The translations under genes were made by a program, and so were the position numbers. The notes below the pieces were generated by a model. That model was not told where the DNA came from, made no database searches, and saw only the letters and a list, made by a program, of their open reading frames with translations. From Massilia sp. H-1 (GTDB lineage: Bacteria; Pseudomonadota; Gammaproteobacteria; Burkholderiales; Burkholderiaceae_D), in assembly GCA_024703915.1 (NCBI GenBank), contig CP087969.1, positions 3,844,001 through 3,908,000 on the forward strand: a stretch of DNA of 64,000 bases, in the 5' to 3' direction. Below, piece after piece: positions 54,685 through 64,000 of this stretch (its first letter is position 1; the number at the start of each line of letters is the position of its first letter).

Positions 54685-55962
54685 ATGGATCTCGTGGTAC
54701 GCAACGCCAGCCTGCCGGACGGCTTGGCGCATGACCGACATTGCCATCGAATACGGACGCATCGCCGCCGTCGGCGAACGCCTTGCCGTGCGCGGCGCGC
54801 GCGAAATCGACGCCGCATGGCGACCTGGTCACGCCGCCCTTCGTCGATGCCCACTTTCACATGGACGCCACGCTCAGCTACGGGCTGCCGCGGGTGAACC
54901 GCTCGGGCACCCTGCTCGAAGGGATCAGCCTGTGGGGGAGCTCAAGCCGTCGCTGACTCAGGATGCGCTGATCGACCGTGCGTTGCAGTATTGCGACTGG
55001 GCGGTGGCGCGCGGCTTGCTGGCGATCCGCTCGCACGTCGATATCTGCGACGACCGGCTGCTGGCGGTCGAAGCGTTGCTCGAGGTGCGGCGGCGCGTCG
55101 CCCCCTACCTCGACCTGCAGCTGGTGGCGTTTCCCCAGGACGGCATCTTGCGCAGCCCGACCGCGCTGGCCAACCTCAAGCGGGCCGTCGCCATGGGCGT
55201 GGACGTGGTGGGCGGCATTCCCCATTTCGAGCGCACCATGGCCGACGGCGCGGCCTCGGTACGGCTGCTGTGCGAGTTTGCCGCCGAACAGGGCCTGCGG
55301 GTGGACATGCACTGCGACGAATCGGACGACCCGATGTCGCGCCACATCGAAACGCTGGCCTATGAAACGCAGCGCCTCGGCCTGCAGGGCAGGGTGGCCG
55401 GTTCGCACCTGACCTCGATGCACTCGATGGACAACTACTATGTGAGCAAGCTGCTGCCGCTGATCGCCGAGGCGGGCGTGGCGGCGATCGCCAACCCGCT
55501 GATCAACATCACCCTGCAGGGCCGCCACGACAGCTATCCGAAACGGCGCGGCATGACGCGGGTGCCTGAACTGATCGCGGTCGGCGTCGATGTCGCCTTC
55601 GGCCACGACTGCGTGATGGACCCGTGGTACGGCCTCGGTTCGGGCGACATGCTCGAAGTGGCCCACATGGGGCTGCACGTGGCGCAAATGACGGGCCAGG
55701 AAGCGATGCACCAGTGCTTCCTGGCGGTGACCGAGACCCCGGCCCGCATTCTCGGCCTGGACGGCTACGGCATCGCGCCCGGCTGCCACGCCGACCTGGT
55801 GCTGCTCGACGCCTAAGCAGCACGGTCGAAGCGATCCGCCTGCGCGCGGCGCGCCGGGTCGTGATCCGGCGCGGCCAGGTGGTCAGCGAGTCGCCGCGGG
55901 CCGCGGCCACGCTGACCTTGCCCGGCCGCCCGGCCGCCACCGCCTTCCGCCTGGAGCGCTGA
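54685..55962 (+). CDS. cytosine deaminase-like amidohydrolase
   Basis: About 426 residues. Metal site TPPFVDAHFHMDATLSYG (H-x-H), RVDMHCDESDDPMSRH (His and Glu), AGSHLTSMHSMDNYY and VAFGHDCVMDPWYGLGSG (Asp) fit the CodA-type cytosine deaminase group of the amidohydrolase superfamily. Likely deaminates cytosine or a related ring amide. RBS AGGAG. Stop TGA is followed one base later by the GNAT start. Breaks near 54725, 54815, 54940 and 55811 (GCCGGCAGC read GCCTAAGCAGC). Confidence 0.82.
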
Positions 55963-55963
55963 C

Positions 55964-56495
55964 ATGCATATTCTCGAAACCGCCCGCCTGCTGCTGCGCA
56001 CGATCGAAGAAAAAGACGCGCCGTTCTACTTCAACCTGGTCAACAGTCCGCCATTCCTGGCCAATATCGGCGACAAGGGCGTACGCAGCCTGGAAGACGC
56101 GGGGGCTTAAGCATCGCCAGCGGACCGGTCGCCATGCAGGCGGCGCGCGGGCATTCGCTGTATCTGGTCGAACTGAAGGAGACCGGGGTCTCGGTCGGGA
56201 TGTCGGGCCTGATCAAGCGCGACGGCCTGGACGACGTCGACCTCGGCTACGCCTTCCTGCCGCCGTATTTCGGGATGGGCTACGGCTACGAGGCGGCGCT
56301 GGCCGTGCGCGACCATGCGCGCGACGTGGTCGGCCTGGAAGCGGCTGGTGGCCATCACCTCGCCCGAGAACGCGGCCTCGAACGGCTTGCTGGAAAAGCT
56401 CGGCATGCGCTTCCGAGAAAATCATCCACATGAGCCCGGATGATCCCGGCACCCGCCTGTACGGACTCGATCTGAATGAAACAACTTGTCGTTAG
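55964..56495 (+). CDS. GNAT family N-acetyltransferase
   Basis: About 177 residues of the RimJ/RimL type: ILETARLLLRTIEEKDAPFY, VGMSGLIKRDGLDDVDLGYA, FLPPYFGMGYGYEAALAVRD (acetyl-CoA-binding turn), LVAITSPENAASNGLLEKLG, ending GLDLNETTCR. Acetylates an amino group of an unknown acceptor. Directly after the deaminase, probably co-transcribed. Breaks at 56105 (GCCGGC site), 56345 and 56415. Confidence 0.8.
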
Positions 56496-56591
56496 GACAG
56501 CTTTATTTCTTGGCTTTTTTCGGGCACTGGTCCATGATGAATATGCTTTCCACATAATAATTAATGCTGCTTTTTCTAATGCTCAGGAGCA

Positions 56592-58324
56592 ATGAAAATG
56601 TCACTATCGAATGTGCGAATTGCCGTCCGTCTGGCGGTGCTCGGCCTGTTCTTCCTGGCCTCGCTGCTGATCGTGGGGGTGGGCGGCTGGCGCGCCCTGG
56701 TCAATACCAATGCCGTGAGCGAAGCGGCGATGCGCCAGTCGGCGATGCTGACCGAAGCGGTCGACACGGCGCAGCAGCAGCAAAGTGGAATTCAAGATCC
56801 AGGTGCAGGAATGGAAGAACATCCTGCTGCGCAGGGGGCGATCCGGCCCAGCTGGAAAAATACACGGCACAATTCAAGAAGACGGGCGAGAAGACCAACG
56901 CCGAACTGGTGCGCGTCAATGTCATCCTCGGCAAGCTGCAGCAGCCCACGCCGCTGGTGGACGAGGCAATCAAGGCGCACGAGGACCTGGGCAAAAATTA
57001 TCTGGGCGCGCTGGAAAAATACGACAGCGCCAATGCCGACAGCTACAAGATCGTCGATGGCCTGGTCAAGGGCATGGACCGTCCGCCCACCAAGAAGATC
57101 GACGAGATTGTCGAGTTCATCACCAAGCAGTCCGACGCGCTGACCGCGCGCATGAACGCCGAACGGATCGCCTCCGAGCGCAAGACCACCTACCAGCTGT
57201 TTGGCATTTTGCTGGTGACCGTGGTGGTCGGCGCCCTGATCATGGTGTGGCTGGTGCGCTCGATCACGCAGCCGCTCAATGAAGCGGTCGACATCGCGCG
57301 TGGTCGCCAGCGGCGACCTGTCGACTCACATCAATGTGACGGGCACGGACGAAATCGGGGTGCTCCTCAAGTCGCTCAAGGAAATGCACGACAACCTGGC
57401 CGACGTGGTGGGCAAGGTGCGCGCCGGGACCGATGCGATCGCGCTGGCCTCGGCCGAAATCGCGCAGGGGAACAACGACCTGTCGGCCCGCACCGAGGAG
57501 CAAGCCAGTTCGCTCGAAGAGACGGCCGCCTCGATGGAAGAACTGACGGTGACCGTCAAGCGCAACAACGAAAGCGCCAACGAGGCCAGCGTGCTGGCTA
57601 GATGACGCTTCAGGCGTGGCGGTGCGCGGCGGCGACGCGGTGGCGCAGGTGATCAACACCATGGGCTCGATCAACGATTCCTCGCGCAAGATCGTCGACA
57701 TCATCGGCGTGATCGACGGCATCGCCTTCCAGACCAATATCCTCGCCCTGAATGCGGCGGTGGAAGCGGCGCGCGCGCAAGAGCAGGGACGGGGCTTCGC
57801 GGTCGTCGCCTCCGAAGTGCGCAATCTGGCGCAGCGCTCGGCGGCGGCAGCCAAGGAAATCAAGGAACTGATCGGCGACTCGGTCGACAAGGTCGAAGCG
57901 GGCAGCCGCCTGGTCAGGCAGGCCTAAGCACCACGATGGATGAAGTGGTCAGCAGCGTCAAGCGCGTGACGTCCATCATTTCCGAGATCGCGGTGGCCAG
58001 CAGCGAGCAGAACGAAGGCATCAATCAGGTCAACCAGGCCATCATTCAGATGGACGCCGTGACCCAGCAGAATGCGGCGCTGGTGGAGCAGGCGGCGGCC
58101 GCGGCCGAAGCGATGCAGCAGCAGGCGGTCAGCCTGGCCGAAGCGGTCAGCGTCTTCAAGATCAATGAGAGCCACGTCAGGGCGGCGCTTAAGCACACGC
58201 GCGCCGCGGCACCGGTGCGGCTTAGGCCCTGCGCACGGTCCGGGCTTAAGCACCGCGCATCGTGTCCACCAAGGCCGGTGCGAAGCCGGTTCCCGCCGGT
58301 GAGCCGGACTGGGAAGAGTTCTAA
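56592..58324 (+). CDS. methyl-accepting chemotaxis protein
   Basis: About 577 residues. Helix 1 [20 protein letters not shown], a periplasmic four-helix region ([37 protein letters not shown]), helix 2 [24 protein letters not shown], then the signalling tip [20 protein letters not shown] and [20 protein letters not shown]. The last residues DWEEF are a CheR/CheB-docking pentapeptide of the NWETF type. Receptor for an unknown ligand. Breaks near 56780, 56840, 57303, 57603, 57925, 58193, 58222 and 58247. The last four to five are GCCGGC-type. Confidence 0.9.
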
Positions 58325-58333
58325 GGCAGTTCG

Positions 58334-59427
58334 CTAGCGCTGGCTGGTGCTCCCCCACGGGAAGAACCAGACCAGCGGCTTGTCCACCCGGGCAGCCCAC
58401 GATTTTTCATTGTGGCTGCCGCCTTCGTCGACGTAGAAACTGAGCTGCTCGTCGGCGCGGTAGCCTTGCGCCAGCATGGCGTCGCGCATCAGCAGCGTGT
58501 CTTCCAGGCCGTCGTTTTCCCCACCCGCATCGAGATAGAACTTGACGTTGACCTTGGGCGCCAAGCGCGTTCACCAGCGCCGCTGGTTCCACCAGAACGA
58601 GCTCGAAACGCCGCCCGCTTTCGAGAACACATCCGGCCGCTTTTGCGCGATCACGACCGACGCGATCCCGCCCAGCGACGAGCCCATGATGGCCGTGTTC
58701 TCGCGGCCCGGCAGGGTGCGCAGGGTCTTGTCGATGTAGGGCTTGACGGTATCGGTGATGAAGGCCTGGTAGGCGTCGATCTTGCCGCCGCCGTGCTTGG
58801 GATCGCAGCAGGGCGTGTATTCCTTGAACCGGTCGGGCGTGTTGTCGATGCCGACCACGATCACCTCGTCCATCACGCCGCTGGCGATCAGGTGGTTGGC
58901 CGTTTCGTCGATGCCCCATTCGGCGCCGTAGGCGGCGGTCTTGGCATCGAACAGGTTCTGGCCGTCGTGCATGTACAGGACCGGGTAGCGCTTGGCCGGG
59001 TTTTCATCGTAGCTTGGCGGCAGGTAGATGCGCAGCTGGCGGCTGTTGCCCAGCTGCGGCGAGGCGAAGTCCGGCACCATCGTCACCTTGCCGAACGGCG
59101 CGCCGAAGAAGGGATAGATGTCGACCGTGCTGCTTAGCCGCGAGGCGGTAGGTGCCTCCGGTCGACACCTTGTGCGCGCCGAGCACCGGCTTGATCGTCA
59201 CCAGGCCCATGCTGTCGGGCCAGGTGTAGGTCCAGACGCCGTCGGCGCCGCGCGTGAGGGCCGCGCTCCTGGTCCAGCTCATGCGGCCCTTGTCGCCGCG
59301 GATGGAAATGGTCTCGGCACCGGCGTCGTAGTGAATGCGGACCGTGGTGGCAAAGGCGCAGGCGGTAGAGCAGCAGTGCCAGGGCGAATACAGCGCAGGG
59401 GATCAGTCGCATGCCTAGTTTCCTCAT
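58334..59427 (-). CDS. exported alpha/beta-hydrolase (esterase family)
   Basis: About 364 residues. Signal region RLIPCAVFALALLLYRLRL. A starch-binding-like start (MSWTRSAALTRGADGVWTYT) is followed by an esterase D-like domain: ASPQLGNSRQLRIYLPPSYD, RYPVLYMHDGQNLFDAKTAA, VIVVGIDNTPDRFKEYTPCC, nucleophile TAIMGSSLGGIASVVIAQ and the catalytic His near GGSHNEKSWAAR. Probably a carbohydrate esterase. The start overlaps the stop of the glycosidase (ATGA), so it acts with the glucan enzymes. Breaks near 59360, 59140 and 58560. Confidence 0.8.
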
Positions 59428-62285
59428 GGTGCTTCGGTCCGCAGCAGGCGGACGCCGTAAAGATCGAACCGGTTGAACGGTCCGTCGCTGCCGCCCGCCG
59501 CGCTGAACGTGCTGTTGGCCTGCAGGTAGCTCATATTATAGAAGTCGCTCAACACCAGCTGATAGCGGCCGGGCGCCAGCCGGGCCTAGCAGCGGGGTCG
59601 AGTAGACGGCCGGCGTTGCCGATTTTTCGCGGCGCGCATGCGGCAGTTGTACCACGCCCTGGGCCACGACGGCACCGGCCGCGTCTTTCACGGCCAGCCA
59701 TTTCACGCCGCCGCTGATGCCCAGGTTGATCTGATTGGCGCCGTTGAAGTAGCGCACCTGCAGCTGGTACTGGCCCGCCTGGCTGACGTCGACGCCGTCC
59801 AGTACCAGCACGTCGCCGGTCTTGCCCCAGTCGCGCAGCGGCGCCCGGCACCGGCACCTCGATCGCTGCTTAAGCAGCACACGGCCGGGCTGTGGTGGCT
59901 GCGGTTGCCCGAGCTAAAGCAAACTGCGCTTCGAGCGCGTAGCACGATGCGGGGCCAGCCTTGCAGGTCGGTCCAGCTGCCCATGCCGAGCAGGCGGCGG
60001 CGGCCAGTTTGCCGTCGCGGTACACATTGTAGGTCGTCTTGTGCGCGCCGCGCGACGGCGTGAGCGCGAGCGTCACGCTGCCGTCGGCGGCCCTGGCCAG
60101 ACTGGCGATGGCCGGTTCGCGCGGCCCGAACACGGCCGCCGATTCGCTGTACGGATCGGCGCCGACGCGCCGGATTTCCTGGTGGCCCGGGCGCAGTGCG
60201 CCGAGCGTGATGTCGATCACGCTGCCGTCGCGCAGCCGGTCCCACGCGATGCTGTCGCCCGCCCTGGCGCCGTCGAGCGTCACCGCCGCAAGCGCGTAGT
60301 AACCCTCTTTTTGTCCATGGCGGGCAGATGCACGCGCACCGACAGGCGCTTGCCATGCAGGCGCAGTCCGTGCAGGGCGATCTGCCCGGTGCTTAAGCAA
60401 ACGCCTCGCGCCGCAGGCGGGTCGTGATGAACGGTTTGAGGGTGATGCCCTCAGTGCTTAAGCCGCCACGCCGAACACGTTTTCGACCACCATGCCCAGG
60501 TAGGCGCCCACGGACCACAGCTGGCGTTTCCGAGTTGATGACGGGCCCGATCAGTGCCGGATGCTGTTCGTCGAGCAGCAGCGGCTGGCCCGACAGCCAC
60601 TCCAGGTTTTCCATGTTCGACATGTTGAGCGCTGCGCCGCGCATCAGCGCAGCATAGGCGGCGTCGGCGACGCTGACATTGCGGCCGATGGCGGCCGCCT
60701 TCAGTCCGTAGGCCGTCACGAACGGCCACATGGCGCGGTTATGGTAGACCGGCAGGTCTTGCTGCTGCGGGTAGATGACCGGCGCGCCCAGCGGGCCGTG
60801 CGGGTAGCGGGCCAGGATCCGGCGCGCGCGATGCGTCCGCCACGCCGGTGATGATCGCCAGCGACTGGCCCAGCCAGTCGAACTTGTGCATCGGCGCGGC
60901 GTCGAGATGGGGCGCCGTCAGGCTGCTGTACATGCTTTGAGCGTCGTCCAGCCACAGGCGGGTATTGATCGCCGCTTTCAGGTCGCGCGCCCAGGCCGTG
61001 TAGCGTTCGGCGCGGACGGCGTCGCCATGCTCGCGCGCCAGGGCCGCCGCCAGCGTCAGTGCCTTGTAGTGGCCGACGTTGGTCGACAGGGCGAAGGAAC
61101 TGGCCAGCGAGGCGATGTCGTTCACGATCCAGGCGGCGTAGCTCTGGTCGCGCCAGTCGAGGAAGGATTGCTCGCCCGCGTACAGGCCGGTGCCCGGATC
61201 GAAGGCGGCCAGGCGGTCGTTGTCGATCGTGTTCGACAGGGCGCTCAGGGCGCGCCGCGCGAACACTTCACGTTCGGCGGCCTAGGCAGGGTGGCCAGCA
61301 CGCGCTCCGCGCCGAAGGCCCAGGTGACGCGGTCGGTACTCACAGGCCAGCTGCCGCCGCTGCCGGTGTCCTGGATGATTTGCAGGCCGTCCGCGCTGCC
61401 TGCCGCCTGCTGCTGCGGGCGCACGCCCGACCGCCAGCCGGAGAGCTTGAAGTCGAGCGAGTTGCGCACCCGCTGCGGGTCGAGCAGGGCCAGGCCCAGG
61501 TCGGCCGCGTAGGACAGGTCGCGCGTCCACACGTAGTGCCATTTCTCGCCGGTTTCGAAGCACGCGCAGTCGACGGCGGCGCCACCGTTGTAGTTACCGT
61601 CGCTGATGCGGGCCACCGCATTCTGTTTCATTTCGGCGGTTGCCAGCGCGAACAGGGCGTCGAAGGCCAGGCTGCCGCTGCGTACCACGGGCAGGTCTGC
61701 CGTCTCGCTGTAGGCGGCCGATTGCGGGCCCGGATCTGCGCAGCTGCATCGTGGTCGATTGCGCGTAGCTGCGCAAGGGCGCGGCGGCGTCGGGCGACGA
61801 GAAGCGGACGGTCTCGGTCTTGCCATCGTAGGTCTTGAAGCGCAGGGCCGCGCTGTCCTTGTGGCCGAGGTGCGGGTCGGGCTGGACGACGGGGGCGGCC
61901 TCGATGCGGGTCACGCTCAGCACCGGTGCGTCGGGCCGGGACAGGTCGAGCCGGAAGCGGTAGTCTGCGCTCTGTTTGACGAACAGGAAGTCTTCGGGGC
62001 TAAGCATGCTTGTCCAGCGGGTAGTCGGTGCCCGGCGCGACGCTGACGCCGCGATCCGGACTGATGACCCATTCGGCCGACCAGTCGCGGCTGCCGATTT
62101 TGAAGGGATGATTGCCGGGGCTGAGGCGGACGGTGGCCTCGGCCACGCCCTGGCCGCTCTCGACCAGCGGATGGTCCAGGCCCCAGCCGTTGAAGCCGCC
62201 GCGCAGGAACATGGGATCATGCTTAGCCAGCGCGGCGCCGGATGCGAGCGCGCTTGACCAGCAGGAGTGTCAGACGGGTTTTCAT
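59424..62285 (-). CDS. exported six-hairpin glycosidase with carbohydrate-binding ends
   Basis: About 954 residues. The N-terminal domain MFLRGGFNGWGLDHPLVESG, RLSPGNHPFKIGSRDWSAEW resembles the starch-binding-like start of pullulanases. The middle is an alpha/alpha barrel: VDCACFETGEKWHYVWTRDL (catalytic-type WTRD), QIIQDTGSGGSWPVSTDRV, RMSMYSSLT-like and DLPVYHNRAMWPFVTAYGLK, NMSNMENLEWLSGQP. The C-terminus has fibronectin-like strands and QYQLQVRYFNGANQINLGIS, a binding module. Likely cleaves alpha-glucans outside the cytoplasm. Overlaps its neighbours on both sides. Breaks near 62225, 62005, 61735, 61285, 60825, 60525, 60462, 60397, 60310, 59990, 59870 and 59590. Confidence 0.7.
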
Positions 62286-64000
62286 CAGCGGTACTCGTTG
62301 GTTTCAACGACGCCCTTGAGGACGTCTTTGTTTTTCAGCATCGGGAAGTCTTGCGGGCGGTAGGGCCGGGGCTCCTGGAAGCGCAGGGTGCCGATCGCTT
62401 GCGCAAACGATGGCCGCAGGGGGCTCGCCGCGAGCGGCTTGCCATTCAGGCGAAGCTGCCCGGATGCGAGCGACAGCTGCGCGGCGCGGCCGGGAACGAG
62501 CGTGAAGCGGGCCAGCGAGCGGCTTTGGTTGGCATTGAGGAAGTCGAATGCCAGCTGGCGCGGCGCCTTGCCTAGGCCAGGCGCAGGGTCCAGCGCTGGC
62601 CTGCGTTGCGGCGCTGGAAGCGCAGCTCCAGTTCCTCGCCGTCGCCGAAGGGCAGCAGGGCGTCGAAGTGGGACCAGGCCGCGGGAATGGCCGGACTCAG
62701 TCCCAGCGTGTTTGCCAGCAGCTTGGGATGAAAGCCGACAAAGTCCTGGTAGCCGTTGCGCGTATTCGGCCACGCTCCACGATTGCGCATAGGTGCCCGA
62801 GGGCTTGAGGCGGCCGCCCTCATGGGGCAGCGCGTCCAGCAGTTCGCTCATGTTGCCGAGCGTGCCCAGGCCCAGGATCTGGCGCCCCAGGTTTTGCGCC
62901 AGCGGCCAGGAAAGGTCCTGATAGCCGAAGCGGTTCAGGGCGGTCACGGTGAAGCCCGCGTTCCAGCCCCAGATCGTGCCCTGGTGGTAGGCCGCATCCT
63001 TGTGATGGAAATCGGGATTCTCGTGGCGCGGGTGGAAATAGGGATCGTTCTGGCTCAGCGAGGCGATCCCGTAGGGGAACAGCAGCTCGGAGACGGCGTT
63101 GCAGGGTCACGTCCGCCTGCACGGCTTGCGGGACGAAGTCGTCGAACGGGGATCGACACCAGCATCAGCTGGTTGGGGCGGACCTTGGTATCGCGGCTGC
63201 CGTCTTCGCGCAGGCGGTCGGCCATCACGCGCCCGTCCCAGTACAGGCGCAGGAAGCTGGCTTTGGCCCGTTCGGCCAGCGCGCCCCACTGCGCGGCCCT
63301 GGCCTTGTCGCCTAGCCTGGGTGGCGAGGTAGGCGCCGCTTTGCAGGGCGGTGTACCAGAGCGCCTGGATCTCGACCGCGCGCGGCCGCGCGCCGACCAG
63401 GGCTGCTTGTTCTCGATGCGGGCATCCATCCAGGTGTCTGCCGAGTCGTGCGCGAGCAGGCCGTCCTGGTCCATGTAGTTGGCGATGGCGCCTTCGAAAT
63501 AGGGCACCGCCAGGCGGTACATCTGGGCCGCGAATTCTGCGGTCGCCCGTGTACTGGATATATTCCATCGCTTCGCGCAGCATCCACGGCGTGCCGTCGA
63601 CGGTATTGAAGATGATGCTGTCATGCTTGGGCGATGCGGTTCGGGATGCGGCCGTACTCCTTGTCGCGCGGTTCTTTCAGGTTCTGGTAGCGGGCGAAAT
63701 TGGACAGCACTGCCTTGGCGTCGCCGAACTGGCCCGTGACCAGCAAGGTGCCCGGCAGCGCGATGAAGGTGTCGCGCCCCCAGTTGTCGTGGAACCAGGG
63801 CAGGCTTCTAGCCCAGATCCCGGTGCCGAATTCCTCGACCACGAACAGGCTGCTGGCCGCCTTGGCCCAGTTCAGCGCCTTGTTGTATTCAGCGTCGCTG
63901 GTGACCAGCATGCTCCGGGTGAGCGCGGCGTAGCGCTTGCGCCGTTCGAGGCCGATGGCGTCGGTCGCGGCCAGCGCGCGCCCTTGGCGGCCGCTTCCCC
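62285..64000 (-). CDS. glycogen-debranching-type enzyme, C-terminal part (cut by window end)
   Basis: About 570 residues seen. SLFVVEEFGTGIWARSLPWF, HDNWGRDTFIALPGTLLVTG and FGDAKAVLSNFARYQNLKEP are typical of the amylo-alpha-1,6-glucosidase (GDE C-terminal) family. AHDSADTWMDARIENKQPWS carries the catalytic-type acid (DTWMDA), and KVRPNQLMLVSIP, HQGTIWGWNAGFTVTALNRF follow. Ends ENTNEYR-like (VVETNEYR). The N-terminus lies outside the window. Its stop overlaps the next ATG by one base (TGATG): an operon with the glycosidase and the esterase. Breaks near 63810, 63640, 63550, 63390, 63320, 63150, 63105, 62765 and 62575. Confidence 0.8.

Overview
The window is GC-rich (roughly 65% by eye) DNA from a betaproteobacterium, most likely Oxalobacteraceae (Massilia, Telluria, Janthinobacterium or Duganella type). 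The gene types (PEP-CTERM exported protein, phasin, CHASE kinase, GGDEF and HD-GYP proteins, CecR-type TetR regulator with an RND pump) and their protein sequences fit that family, but the genus is inference. Almost every gene longer than about 500 bp is broken by +1/+2 or -1/-2 shifts that leave conserved protein on both sides. This looks like an unpolished long-read assembly, not gene decay. I therefore annotate genes over their full span across the breaks. Many breaks have one cause: where the protein requires GCCGGC, the sequence reads GCTTAAGC, GCTTAGGC, GCTAAGC, GCCTAAGC or GCCTAGC. This suggests a modified base at GCCGGC that was miscalled.

Layout. 1-4100: start of an exported protein, aminopeptidase N, fructose-1,6-bisphosphatase, tRNA-Thr. 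4150-8900: a more AT-rich accessory island behind the tRNA, holding a run of polymorphic-toxin tails and immunity genes (SUFU-like, pentapeptide-repeat and a third type) and an IS256-family element. 8950-12030: ArsR regulator divergent from an SDR, a DUF883/YqjD-like stress protein, a stand-alone catalase-C-terminal-like domain, a PEP-CTERM protein. 12230-18670: a TetR/CecR-controlled tripartite RND efflux operon (regulator, outer-membrane factor, periplasmic adaptor, inner-membrane pump) with a clear operator. 18700-20300: an orphan promoter and terminator pair (candidate small RNA) and a receiver-histidine kinase.

20300-26300: a 2OG-Fe dioxygenase and two tandem M1 metallopeptidases with a DUF6702 protein. 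26450-29970: HD-GYP protein with a degenerate receiver, and a CHASE-PAS histidine kinase. 29980-34155: sugar isomerase and phytanoyl-CoA dioxygenase-like pair divergent from a LysR regulator, a membrane protein and an M29-like aminopeptidase. 34315-42880: the most unusual block, an operon with a zinc-ribbon protein, a vWA-like membrane protein, a small membrane protein, a tubulin/FtsZ-like GTPase with a C-terminal GYF_2 domain, and a second zinc-ribbon membrane protein. It resembles the poorly understood bacterial FtsZ-like plus vWA membrane-remodelling clusters.

42900-53920: molybdopterin oxidoreductase with a readable promoter/operator, lipoprotein, TPR-GGDEF protein, ABC-2 exporter, heterodimeric ABC exporter. 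54020-58324: phasin, cytosine-deaminase-like amidohydrolase, GNAT acetyltransferase, chemoreceptor. 58334-64000: a minus-strand operon for alpha-glucan use (glycogen-debranching-type enzyme cut by the window end, a second six-hairpin glycosidase with carbohydrate-binding-like ends, an esterase).
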